From the NCBI RefSeq assembly GCF_044762655.1, contig NZ_JBIWER010000001.1, positions 744,001 to 808,000 of the forward strand: a DNA stretch of 64,000 bases. Reading direction: 5' to 3'. The notes under the pieces are model-generated. The model had not been told where the DNA came from, made no database searches, and saw nothing but the letters and a program-made list of their open reading frames with translations. Position numbers and translations under genes: made by a program. The DNA is from Psychrobacillus sp044762655. GTDB lineage: Bacteria > Bacillota > Bacilli > Bacillales_A > Planococcaceae. Positions 1-8,149 of this stretch are shown one piece after another. Numbering within the stretch: position 1 is the stretch's first letter; each line of letters opens with the position of its first letter.

Positions 1-495
1 GTCGATAACTGCTTCGAGGGCTGCGAGGTCGTTGAATGGGACGGTTTTGAACGTCTCGAGCAATGGACCGAAGCCGTTTCGTATTTTGTCTTGTCCAGTA
101 GCAGACATTGCGCCGAATGTGCGACCGTGAAATGATTTTTCAAAGGTGATGATCGTGTGCTTTCCGGCATGCTTGCGTGCTAGCTTGATAGCTGCTTCGT
201 TTGCCTCTGCTCCACTGTTACAGAAAAAGGCATGAGAGAAGTGTGTATCCTTTACAAGAGTTTCAGCAAGTTTTTCTTGTTCTGGATTTTCGAATAAATT
301 CGAGATATGCCAGAGTTTTTCACTTTGCTCTTGAATCGCTTGGACTATCGCAGGATGCGTGTGTCCCAGACTGAGCACGGCTATACCGCTTGTGAAATCG
401 AGATAGTCTTTTCCCTTGTCGTCTGTGACGATAGTACCCTTCCCTTTGACAAGGTGAATAGGTCGGCGAGTATAGTTTTGGAATAAAGAGCTCAT
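1..495 (-). CDS. argD: Acetylornithine aminotransferase ArgD, 5' part only
   Basis: PLP-dependent transaminase converting N-acetylglutamate semialdehyde to N-acetylornithine in arginine synthesis. Only the first 165 codons lie in the window; the gene runs off the left edge. The translation begins MSSLFQNYTRRPIHL and contains the class-III aminotransferase stretch NSGAEANEAAIKLAR and the FHGRTFGAMSATG segment. Its ATG overlaps the argB stop in an ATGA arrangement, so the two are probably translationally coupled. It is the last visible gene of argC-J-B-D. The product could be named succinylornithine or ornithine aminotransferase from sequence alone, but the operon position favours ArgD. Confidence 0.95.
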   Translation of the reverse strand, partial: MSSLFQNYTRRPIHLVKGKGTIVTDDKGKDYLDFTSGIAVLSLGHTHPAIVQAIQEQSEKLWHISNLFENPEQEKLAETLVKDTHFSHAFFCNSGAEANEAAIKLARKHAGKHTIITFEKSFHGRTFGAMSATGQDKIRNGFGPLLETFKTVPFNDLAALEAVID

Positions 496-1271
496 GAGTA
501 TACCTCCTGCTGCAAAATGGTTGTGCCGGAAAGCTGATCACCGACGATTTCGACGGATGGAATGCCCGCCGAAAGACAGTCAAGAGCGGCTGTTACTTTT
601 GGTATCATTCCTCCGTAAATATCACCAGACGTGATCCACTCTGTAATTTTTTCAGAAGTAGCGATTTCTTGTACTTCTCCATCTATTTTTACACCTGGTG
701 TGTCGGTAACGAGTTGCAGACTATCTGCTTTAATCGCTAATGCGACTTCGCTAGCTACTGTGTCGGCATTGATGTTCAGTGGATCTCCATCTGCTGTGCA
801 ACCAATGCTAGAAATGACAGGAGTAATACCTTTCTTCAGTAATGTTTCAATAAATGAGGTATTCACCTGTTGGATTTCTCCAACAAAACCGTACGTTGCT
901 TCATCTAATATTGTGCACTGCAACAGCTGACTATCGTATCCACTAAGACCGACTGCCTGAATTCCGCTTTTATTCAGCTGATGAACTAGTGCTGGATTTA
1001 CTTGACCGACTAGTGTTGACTGAACGATTCCGATTGCTTCCGCGGATGTTACTCGTATTCCGTTGATAGAAGTAGTCGAAATTTTATTATTAGCAAGGGC
1101 TTTATTGATAGCTGGTCCTCCACCATGAACGATAACGAATTCATTGCCTTCTAACTGAAGTTTTTTGAAATTGATGAAGAAGTTATCGTTTAATCCCTCG
1201 AGCATACTACCGCCAAGTTTGATGACGATGCGTTTAGGAGCGGTAAGTTGCGTTGATTTGGACGTAGTCAT
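492..1271 (-). CDS. argB: Acetylglutamate kinase
   Basis: Phosphorylates N-acetylglutamate with ATP, the second step of arginine synthesis, in the cytoplasm. The 259-residue protein has the amino-acid-kinase fold signature: glycine-rich KLGGSM near residue 18, VHGGGPAI near residue 48, and a C-terminal GGMIPKV segment. Length matches the family. The ATG at 1271 lies inside the end of argJ, a 38-base overlap; a G-rich ribosome site sits about 13 bases upstream and no better in-frame start is visible. The 3' end overlaps argD by four bases. Confidence 0.95.
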   Translation of the reverse strand: MTTSKSTQLTAPKRIVIKLGGSMLEGLNDNFFINFKKLQLEGNEFVIVHGGGPAINKALANNKISTTSINGIRVTSAEAIGIVQSTLVGQVNPALVHQLNKSGIQAVGLSGYDSQLLQCTILDEATYGFVGEIQQVNTSFIETLLKKGITPVISSIGCTADGDPLNINADTVASEVALAIKADSLQLVTDTPGVKIDGEVQEIATSEKITEWITSGDIYGGMIPKVTAALDCLSAGIPSVEIVGDQLSGTTILQQEVYS

Positions 1272-2460
1272 ATGTCAAATCGCACCCCCATGCAGTTCCT
1301 TGACCATTACCTTGATGAATATCGACAAAAATTTTCACTTCTGGCTGCTTCAAATAAACAATTAAATCCTCTTCTGAGAAAGGAACTGGCTCGCCGTTTT
1401 CTACTACTTTTGTTGTACCGAGAAGAATCGTAATCGCGTTTGGATGGATCGTTGCTCCACTATAGCCTACTGCAGCAATGATTCTTCCCCAGTTCGCATC
1501 GTTTCCGAAGATAGCGGTTTTAACGAGTGGTGAACCGACTACGGTTTTGGCAATTTTACGAGCTTCTGAATCCGTGATGGCACCTTTTACTTCCACTTCG
1601 ATTAACTTTGTTGCGCCTTCTCCGTCTTTAGCAATCATCTTCGCTAAGTCCTGTGACACGGTGTGCAAGGTTTGCACGAAATTTTCCCAATCTGGATGGT
1701 CTGGGGTTAATGAATTATTTTGTGCCATTCCATTTGCCATCACGATGACCATATCATTTGTCGATGTGTCACCGTCTACAGTAATTGCATTAAAAGTCAC
1801 ATCGGTGATCGCTTTTAGTGCGTCCTGCAGATGGTTGGATTCGATATTTGCATCCGTAGTAATAAAACCAAGCATCGTCGCCATATTTGGTTCAATCATG
1901 CCAGAACCTTTTGCAGTTCCTGCGATAATTACCTCTTTACCGTCAATGATTGTGGAATAAGTTGTGTTTTTCGTAACTGTATCTGTTGTCATGATCGCTA
2001 ATGAAAAGTCGATTGCACCTTCCAGTTCATCTACTGGCTCTAATGATTGTATTCCTGTTGTTACTGGCTCCATTTTCATAAGCTCACCGATTACTCCAGT
2101 GGATGCAACGCCAATTAGGGATGGATCTACTCCTAGTTTTTCCGCTGTTAGTTTTTGCATTGTGTAGGCGTCTGCCATTCCTTGTTTTCCAGTGCAAGCA
2201 TTGGCATTCCCAGCGTTGACGATGATTGCTTGCATTTTTCCTGTTTCATATACCACATCTTTTGTGATGAGTAATGGTGCCGCTTTGATAGCATTTGTTG
2301 TGAAAACTCCCGCTACACTTGCAGGTACGTCGCTAACAAGTAGAGCGAGATCCTTTTTCTTATGCTTTAAACCGCAATGGATTCCAGTTGCTTGGAAGCC
2401 CTTTGGGGAAGCGATGTTTTTATAAGAGATACTTTTCATCGCCATTGTTTTTGTCGTCAT
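1234..2460 (-). CDS. argJ: Bifunctional glutamate N-acetyltransferase / ornithine acetyltransferase
   Basis: ArgJ recycles the acetyl group between acetylornithine and glutamate, and bifunctional versions also start the pathway from acetyl-CoA. The 408-residue precursor shows the self-cleavage motif MIEPNMATMLGF, where the bond before the threonine is normally cut to give alpha and beta chains. The start ATG has AAGGAGG eight bases upstream. No separate argA is seen, which fits the bifunctional type, but the sequence alone does not prove it. It lies between argC and argB in one transcription unit. Confidence 0.95.
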   Translation of the reverse strand: MTTKTMAMKSISYKNIASPKGFQATGIHCGLKHKKKDLALLVSDVPASVAGVFTTNAIKAAPLLITKDVVYETGKMQAIIVNAGNANACTGKQGMADAYTMQKLTAEKLGVDPSLIGVASTGVIGELMKMEPVTTGIQSLEPVDELEGAIDFSLAIMTTDTVTKNTTYSTIIDGKEVIIAGTAKGSGMIEPNMATMLGFITTDANIESNHLQDALKAITDVTFNAITVDGDTSTNDMVIVMANGMAQNNSLTPDHPDWENFVQTLHTVSQDLAKMIAKDGEGATKLIEVEVKGAITDSEARKIAKTVVGSPLVKTAIFGNDANWGRIIAAVGYSGATIHPNAITILLGTTKVVENGEPVPFSEEDLIVYLKQPEVKIFVDIHQGNGQGTAWGCDLTYDYVQINATYRS

Positions 2461-2478
2461 CGGTTATTCCTCCTTTTT

Positions 2479-3513
2479 CTAAATGAATAGTGGGACTTGC
2501 TGAAGACCAGTCGTTTGGTCGAGATTGAATTGTACATTCATATTTTGAATTGCCTGGCCAGCTGCTCCTTTTACGAGATTGTCGATGACCGAAACGATTG
2601 TTGCACGGTTTGTGCGTGGGTCGACTTTTACGTGAATATCACAGAAATTAGAACCGTATACTTGATTGGTACCGAATTTGTTCGTTTCGTCAATGATTCG
2701 GACGAAGGGATCATATGCATATGTTTCTTTCAATGCATTTATCAATTGTTGTTCAGTTACGTTCGATTCAAGCGGAGCGTAGCTTGTTGCTAGAATTCCT
2801 CTCGTCATTGGTACGAGATGGGTCGTAAAAGTGATCGGTGTTGACTCTCCCGCAAACATTTTAATCGCTTGTTCAATTTCGGGTATATGCTGGTGTTGAT
2901 GAATTTTATAAATAGCCGTGTTTTCGTTTGTTTCGCTGAAGTGCGTCATTTGAGAAGGTTTGTTACCTGCTCCTGACACACCACTTTTTGCATCTATGAT
3001 TAAATTTGTTGTGTCTATTAAGTTATCTTTTAAGAGTGGCAATAAAGAAAGCAATACCGCTGTTGGATAGCATCCTGGGTTTGCGATTAGATCGGCTTGC
3101 ATAATCGCAGCTTCGTTCCACTCTGTTAAACCATACACGCTTTTTTCAATTGCGTCTGATGGGGCGGGTGTTTTTTTATACCATTGCTCGTAATCGATTG
3201 GGTTTTTCAAACGGAAGTCACCCGACAAATCAATAAGTTTTGGACCACTTCCTATTAAAGAAGGTAAAATCCCGGTAGATACCCCTGAGGGAGTACTCGT
3301 AAAAATGACGTCATATTCTGTTAGTCTATTATGTTCAATCGCTAGAAGCGCTTGATTGTAAATATTCATTAAATGTGTATATTTATTCGAAAATTGCATT
3401 CCTTCATCAGAAGAAGTGAATAAATCAATACGCTCGGCTTCGGGATGATTATGCAATAGCCTTATTAACTCCAGACCACCATAACCTGTAGCTCCTATAA
3501 TTCCTATTTTCAT
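2479..3513 (-). CDS. argC: N-acetyl-gamma-glutamyl-phosphate reductase
   Basis: NADPH-dependent reductase for the third step of arginine synthesis. The start at 3513 (MKIGIIGATGYGG) gives 344 residues, the usual length, and places GGAG eight bases upstream. The open frame extends further but only into promoter DNA. The NAD(P)-binding GATGYGG loop is at residues 7-13 and the active-site cysteine lies in the NPGCYPT segment. It is the first gene of the operon and has a clear promoter 30-60 bases upstream. Confidence 0.95.
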   Translation of the reverse strand: MKIGIIGATGYGGLELIRLLHNHPEAERIDLFTSSDEGMQFSNKYTHLMNIYNQALLAIEHNRLTEYDVIFTSTPSGVSTGILPSLIGSGPKLIDLSGDFRLKNPIDYEQWYKKTPAPSDAIEKSVYGLTEWNEAAIMQADLIANPGCYPTAVLLSLLPLLKDNLIDTTNLIIDAKSGVSGAGNKPSQMTHFSETNENTAIYKIHQHQHIPEIEQAIKMFAGESTPITFTTHLVPMTRGILATSYAPLESNVTEQQLINALKETYAYDPFVRIIDETNKFGTNQVYGSNFCDIHVKVDPRTNRATIVSVIDNLVKGAAGQAIQNMNVQFNLDQTTGLQQVPLFI

Positions 3514-3543
3514 CCTCATCACTCCAAACGTAAGATAATGATT

Positions 3544-3572
3544 AGTATAATACTGCATAATTATAAAGTCAA
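3544..3572 (-). promoter_or_regulatory. Sigma-A promoter of argCJBD with possible ArgR (AhrC) box
   Basis: On the minus strand, TTGACT (3567-3572) and TATACT (3544-3549) are separated by exactly 17 bases, a near-consensus vegetative promoter. The spacer contains an AT-rich imperfect palindrome (TTATAATTATGCA) that resembles ArgR/AhrC operator half-sites, so arginine repression by promoter occlusion is likely. The operator call is inference from family knowledge. Confidence 0.7.
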
Positions 3573-3608
3573 TTGTATTTTTAATAATTGTTGAATATAT
3601 TAGCAACC

Positions 3609-3637
3609 AAAAACCCTTCGATATGAACGAAGGGCTT
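3609..3637 (-). terminator. Rho-independent terminator ending the Pel-like operon
   Basis: A 7-bp perfect stem (CCCTTCG/CGAAGGG) with a 7-base loop is followed on the minus strand by TTTTT. It lies just after the DUF4956 stop codon and separates the exopolysaccharide operon from argC. Confidence 0.85.
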
Positions 3638-3647
3638 AAAATTACTA

Positions 3648-4328
3648 CTATTGAGCATAATCTCCCGTATAATTTACAAGAGAACAGGATTCTACTCCAT
3701 CTGTTTGATCCATTATACGCATGAAGGAGGTATTATCATCCTTTAAGTTTACTTCGACTGTTTGTTCGGTGTAGCCATTACGGATAGTTTTAGATTTTAA
3801 TGTCGTGTTTAGTTTTCTAAGTTGAACTCTAATTTCATCCGTCGCTTCGTCTGTATGTCGAATAATCAGCAAGTACGTTTGCTGTTTTATTTTCTTTCTA
3901 GATAACCATGCCAGTGTGATACCAAATGCTAATGAGCCTATTAGTGCTAACGGGTACATTTTAGCTCCTGTAGCGATGCCAGCTGCAATTGCCCAAAACA
4001 TATATACAATGTCTAGCGGGTCTTTAACCGCTGTTCGGAAACGCACAATACTCAGTGCTCCTACCATCCCAAGTGATAGAATGATATTCGTACTTATTGT
4101 CATGATGATTAATGTTGTAATCATCGTCATTAACACAAATGAAGCATTATAATTATAGCTATATACTACTCCACGAAAGAATTTTTTATACACATAAAAT
4201 ATGATCATTCCAATTGCAAACGAGCAGATAAGTCCTAAAAATATATCAATATATGAAACTGCTCGAAATGCCTCCAGATGCAGCACACTCTTTTTAAATA
4301 CATCTTGAAAATTTACTGTTTCATCCAA
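3648..4328 (-). CDS. DUF4956 integral membrane protein
   Basis: About 226 residues with roughly four membrane segments in the N-terminal two thirds, then a soluble C-terminal domain of about 75 residues. The core LGMVGALSIVRFRTAVKDP followed by VYMFWAIAAG is the hallmark of DUF4956, a family of unknown function often found beside VTC-domain and CotH genes. A TTG start at 4328 is preferred because GGGGGAG lies six bases upstream; the TTG five codons earlier overlaps that site. It is the last gene of the operon, 19 bases after the VTC gene. A partner or membrane anchor role for the polymerase/kinase module is inference only. Confidence 0.85.
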   Translation of the reverse strand: MDETVNFQDVFKKSVLHLEAFRAVSYIDIFLGLICSFAIGMIIFYVYKKFFRGVVYSYNYNASFVLMTMITTLIIMTISTNIILSLGMVGALSIVRFRTAVKDPLDIVYMFWAIAAGIATGAKMYPLALIGSLAFGITLAWLSRKKIKQQTYLLIIRHTDEATDEIRVQLRKLNTTLKSKTIRNGYTEQTVEVNLKDDNTSFMRIMDQTDGVESCSLVNYTGDYAQ

Positions 4329-4347
4329 ATTGAACTCCCCCAAAGTA

Positions 4348-5058
4348 TTATTGTTTAAAATGCCTGATATTATTCTCTCTACAAATCACGTATTTAGAAA
4401 TTGCAGAACGAACAAACTGATCTGGGTGGACAATTTGCCTAACGTTGTCTGGTAGGAACTGATCGAATTTCACTTCTAATATCGTTTGTTCTGGAAGTAA
4501 AATTTCCTCGTACACTAACTCTTTATTAAACAAGTCTACTCCGTTGATCCCTGCAGCTAATTTTTTATCAAATGTTACACGCACATTGCCAAGTTCATAA
4601 ATATAGGCCTCTCTCATATAGTCCACAATAACTCTAGGTTGAAATCCGCGGTATTTCAATGCAGCATAGAAATCCTTTAATAAATGATGTTCTTTTTTTA
4701 CAAGAACGTCAGCATCTCCCTGTAAAATTGCTTCATATTCTGAAAGTGATAGAGGCGCAGATTCTTTACTAATAAAATCTCCGTATTTACTTTTCCGCTC
4801 GAGACTAATTTTTTTATCACTCCCGTTATAAATGCGAATACGGTATTTCTCCCTACTAAATACACCGTTATTTTTATCATTAAGTGCATGATCATGGATT
4901 CCATCGAAATACAAACTCCGTATGTTGTAGCCTTCCTCATTCTTTGAGTTTATATCTAAAGTAAGGAGAGATGCGACTTTTTGGCGAAGTGCAAAATAGT
5001 CTTTTATATTTAAGTAATATTTCATTTCGTTCCGAAATTTTCTTCCTTTAATCGTCAT
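4348..5058 (-). CDS. VTC-domain protein, putative polyphosphate polymerase
   Basis: A 236-residue soluble protein of the VTC family, whose eukaryotic members form a basic tunnel that makes polyphosphate from ATP. The expected basic and acidic strand motifs appear in order: FRNEMKYYL near the N-terminus, REKYRIRIYNG, SLERKSKYG, RVIVDYMREAYI, VRVTFDKKL and ILEVKFD near the C-terminus. The ATG at 5058 is one base after the stop of the PelG-CotH gene, with GGTGGAG just upstream, so the genes should be co-translated. Polyphosphate synthesis has been shown for yeast VTC; for bacterial stand-alone VTC domains next to CotH genes the product is not established. Confidence 0.85.
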   Translation of the reverse strand: MTIKGRKFRNEMKYYLNIKDYFALRQKVASLLTLDINSKNEEGYNIRSLYFDGIHDHALNDKNNGVFSREKYRIRIYNGSDKKISLERKSKYGDFISKESAPLSLSEYEAILQGDADVLVKKEHHLLKDFYAALKYRGFQPRVIVDYMREAYIYELGNVRVTFDKKLAAGINGVDLFNKELVYEEILLPEQTILEVKFDQFLPDNVRQIVHPDQFVRSAISKYVICRENNIRHFKQ

Positions 5059-5059
5059 T

Positions 5060-8000
5060 TCACTCCACCTCAAATTCTCTTATGCCATAGAAATTATTGC
5101 CTTCCTCGTCCATGTATATATCAAAGGATGACTGTTCATTTCCTTTGCTATCTGTTACTGTCACTTTCCAAAAGTATTTTCCTGGAGGTAGTTTTCCTAT
5201 AGTGAAGTAATTCTCTTTAAGTCCCTTTTTCTCAACGACGATATCCGTAAACAATGGATCAGTTGCAACCGACACATTATATAGTAGATTGTCCATTTGA
5301 AGATCATAGGATATAACCCATGACAACATAATTTCTTCCTTGTTTACAACGATGTCGTCCATATAGAACGGCTTTGGCTTCTGTAAATCCTCATAAAATC
5401 GTTGCTTTGCACGATCAGGTGTATTCCTAATAAGCTGCAAATCATTTTCAAAATTTGTATTTACTCCAGGTAAGTAGTTGCTATCTGGTTGGCGAAACAG
5501 AAATGGCTTAACCACTTCTTCATAAGATGCTAGCTGCTTATCAATCGTCTCTCGGTTAATAACTTCTGAGAGTTCCTCCACCTTATCAATTAGATTATGA
5601 ACATTTTTTTCACTGCGGAAATAACGATTAAATAGTTCATTTCCCCATAAGTTACTAATCCCTGCTTGATAAGGTCTAATCGATTCACTTTTTCTTTGAA
5701 GTTCCCATCCACCATCATAATCCCAAGGTAGAATGAACCATTTCTCTGAGTTCAAAGGGGAATATAGATAAAAATTATTTGCGTCTGTATCCATATTATC
5801 CATGAGAATATTAATCGCAGCCCACGTCATTAAATTATCAAGATCAAAATGTTTTTCTATTACATCTTCAATTGGTATAGCCTTATTATTCACGTCATCA
5901 AGCATAGCGATCAGCTTGTCATGCTCTTCTCGTCCCTTTACCTCGAGAATCGTTTCGAATTGTTTTTTATCATACGTTGGATCTGTATGAGATTTTATGA
6001 ACTCCGGGTAACGATAAAATTCAAAAAACGATACTTTATATAAGTAGCCGTTTGGGTCTAGCCAATGATTTTTTAAAAACATTTCGTTAGGTTGCTCGAT
6101 TTGTGTATACAAACCGTAATCTTCATATGTTCCATTATTATTTGTTGTCATATCTTTTACATAAAGATGTATAAATTGCGTCCGAAGACTAGTGATATTC
6201 GGTATGTTCTCCATTAAATCAAAGCTTAGTTTGTTTCGAACTCTACTCAAATCAGAAATATGCTTGTTTAAATTTATCGTGCGTTGATCTCGCCAGAGAC
6301 CTGCACTATCAAATAGCTTGAGCTTGTAAGATTTTTGAGCAGCATAGCGAGCGGTATTTCCTCTTATACTAATTTTAGCGTTAGCCTCCACTGCTCCGTG
6401 TCCAAACATTCCTTCAATTGACCCTTTTCCATCATCTAGACCTTCTGACATAATAATATCAAGGGACTCTTCACTATAGCGATCGGTGATTCTATTTAAT
6501 GCATACCAATCTACATCCTGCTTTTTCTCCGATTTTTTTGGCAATATCGTTATATAAAGTGTTTTTATCGACCCATCCTCGTCTCGTTCATAGAGCCTTT
6601 TGTCGTCGAGCAACTTGTCGTCTCCACCAATTTCTATTTGTTCTTCTGCAATTTCCTGTGTTTGCAACGAACTACCTGATTCTTTATCTGAACATCCTAC
6701 TAAGAAAAGAAAAGAAGATAGCACTATTCCAAAAAGAGAGAGTACTTTCTTTTTCTTCATTGTCTTCATAGATACAGGCTGAGATAGAAACGTATAATAA
6801 TCGATACGGGAAAGTACATATAATAAACGAGCAATCGTACAAACTAGCATTAAAAAGGAAGAAACAAACATTCCTAACCCGTCAATTCCCATTTGAATCG
6901 TTGCGATTGTAAGAAACCCATTTAGAACAAAATATAGCGCACTTATCGCCAGCACACCTTTCCGATCATCAAAATACATAAGTGCATGAATCATTACGAA
7001 TGCAATAATAAAGAAGAAGTAGCCTAGGCATAATAAGATATATAAATCTAATTGGTTCATCGAAAATCCGATCTTAGGCAGATAAATAATACCAAAAGCA
7101 ATTGCCAATGCAGTAAATAATAACTGTGCTTCTACTAAGAAACCGACTCGATGTAATAATACACTTTGCATTTTCGTTTTAGCGTTATTCATACTTTTAT
7201 ATGTACCGCCATTTAATACATTCTTATAGTAATTTACGAAGCTTTCATAAAAGTCAGTTTCCACTACTATTACAAACAGTACAAGCGATGGTACTACGGA
7301 TAAATAAGCATAAAATACCGGTAAATCATAAAATGGTGCTAGTAAGTACCTCTCGGCGACCAACATGCTTTGCCCTGAGAATAGCCAATACATAAAATTA
7401 TGTACATACACGCTACTATAGAGAAAGAAACCACTAAATAGGATAATCGGATATTTTCTAAATGTAGAGAAGAACGCAAAATAGTTCTTCTTTTTATCTC
7501 TTGGAAAGACCTGTTCAAAATGGTACATTCCCATTGCAACAATAACTAAAAATCCAACATCCATCCCTATTATTGCACTAATAACTGGACTCACTAATGC
7601 AAGTCTGAATACTAAAAAACTAACAATAAGCGAGATGAAAACTCCGATTGTGAACGCTCTTACAATTCGTTTGTAATCCTTTAGGGCAGACATATATACG
7701 TTTTGAATCCAAATTATTATCAATTCGATAAAAAATATATATGCAGTACTTTTGTATCCCAAACTTTCGTCTACACCATATAAAAATACAGCAGTAGTAA
7801 TACCCGCTACCGGTAAAACTACTATTAATGCACCGTAAAATGAGGATATAATCTGGTCATAATTTTTTTGATACAGCATATCCGCCACATGTCGTGTCAA
7901 CACCATATTAATCCCACCCGTAAACATGATGGAAAATATAAAGCTGTAGGTCATTGTAGATATGAATAATTGTCTGTCAAAAAAACTCCCCGCATTTGCA

Positions 8001-8149
8001 CTCATCAATTGCTGTTGAACTATTACTAAAAAAATACAAAGAATCATTGGTCCAATAGTGGTCATAGATGAATAAGCATAGGCCTTTAGATTTCCGACAA
8101 TTCCTTCTTCCTGGTACAACTTACGAAGTTCGAAGCCTATACCCGCCAT
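5060..8149 (-). CDS. pelG: PelG exopolysaccharide transporter fused to a CotH-type kinase domain
   Basis: A single uninterrupted 1029-residue frame. Residues 1-460 are a PelG homologue (N-terminus MAGIGFELRKLYQEEG, about 12 hydrophobic helices), the flippase-like membrane protein of Pel synthesis. Residues 461-486 look like a former lipoprotein signal peptide, ending in the lipobox LVGC at 483-486. Residues about 520-920 are a CotH kinase domain: SIRGNTAR (594-601) followed by KSYKLKL (606-612), QIEQPNEMF (683-691), NNFYLY (791-796) and the acidic WDYDGGW (809-815) expected at the active site. Residues about 925-1029 resemble a fibronectin-III/Ig-like domain. No ribosome site precedes Met461, so separate translation of the CotH part is unlikely. 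CotH would sit outside the membrane. The gene overlaps pelF by 29 bases and is followed one base later by the VTC gene. Confidence 0.9.
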   Translation of the reverse strand: MAGIGFELRKLYQEEGIVGNLKAYAYSSMTTIGPMILCIFLVIVQQQLMSANAGSFFDRQLFISTMTYSFIFSIMFTGGINMVLTRHVADMLYQKNYDQIISSFYGALIVVLPVAGITTAVFLYGVDESLGYKSTAYIFFIELIIIWIQNVYMSALKDYKRIVRAFTIGVFISLIVSFLVFRLALVSPVISAIIGMDVGFLVIVAMGMYHFEQVFPRDKKKNYFAFFSTFRKYPIILFSGFFLYSSVYVHNFMYWLFSGQSMLVAERYLLAPFYDLPVFYAYLSVVPSLVLFVIVVETDFYESFVNYYKNVLNGGTYKSMNNAKTKMQSVLLHRVGFLVEAQLLFTALAIAFGIIYLPKIGFSMNQLDLYILLCLGYFFFIIAFVMIHALMYFDDRKGVLAISALYFVLNGFLTIATIQMGIDGLGMFVSSFLMLVCTIARLLYVLSRIDYYTFLSQPVSMKTMKKKKVLSLFGIVLSSFLFLVGCSDKESGSSLQTQEIAEEQIEIGGDDKLLDDKRLYERDEDGSIKTLYITILPKKSEKKQDVDWYALNRITDRYSEESLDIIMSEGLDDGKGSIEGMFGHGAVEANAKISIRGNTARYAAQKSYKLKLFDSAGLWRDQRTINLNKHISDLSRVRNKLSFDLMENIPNITSLRTQFIHLYVKDMTTNNNGTYEDYGLYTQIEQPNEMFLKNHWLDPNGYLYKVSFFEFYRYPEFIKSHTDPTYDKKQFETILEVKGREEHDKLIAMLDDVNNKAIPIEDVIEKHFDLDNLMTWAAINILMDNMDTDANNFYLYSPLNSEKWFILPWDYDGGWELQRKSESIRPYQAGISNLWGNELFNRYFRSEKNVHNLIDKVEELSEVINRETIDKQLASYEEVVKPFLFRQPDSNYLPGVNTNFENDLQLIRNTPDRAKQRFYEDLQKPKPFYMDDIVVNKEEIMLSWVISYDLQMDNLLYNVSVATDPLFTDIVVEKKGLKENYFTIGKLPPGKYFWKVTVTDSKGNEQSSFDIYMDEEGNNFYGIREFEVE

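Noticed and set aside
5060..6769. Separate translation of the CotH part from Met461
   Set aside because: The 20 bases upstream of that ATG hold no Shine-Dalgarno-like sequence, so the fusion is the simpler reading.
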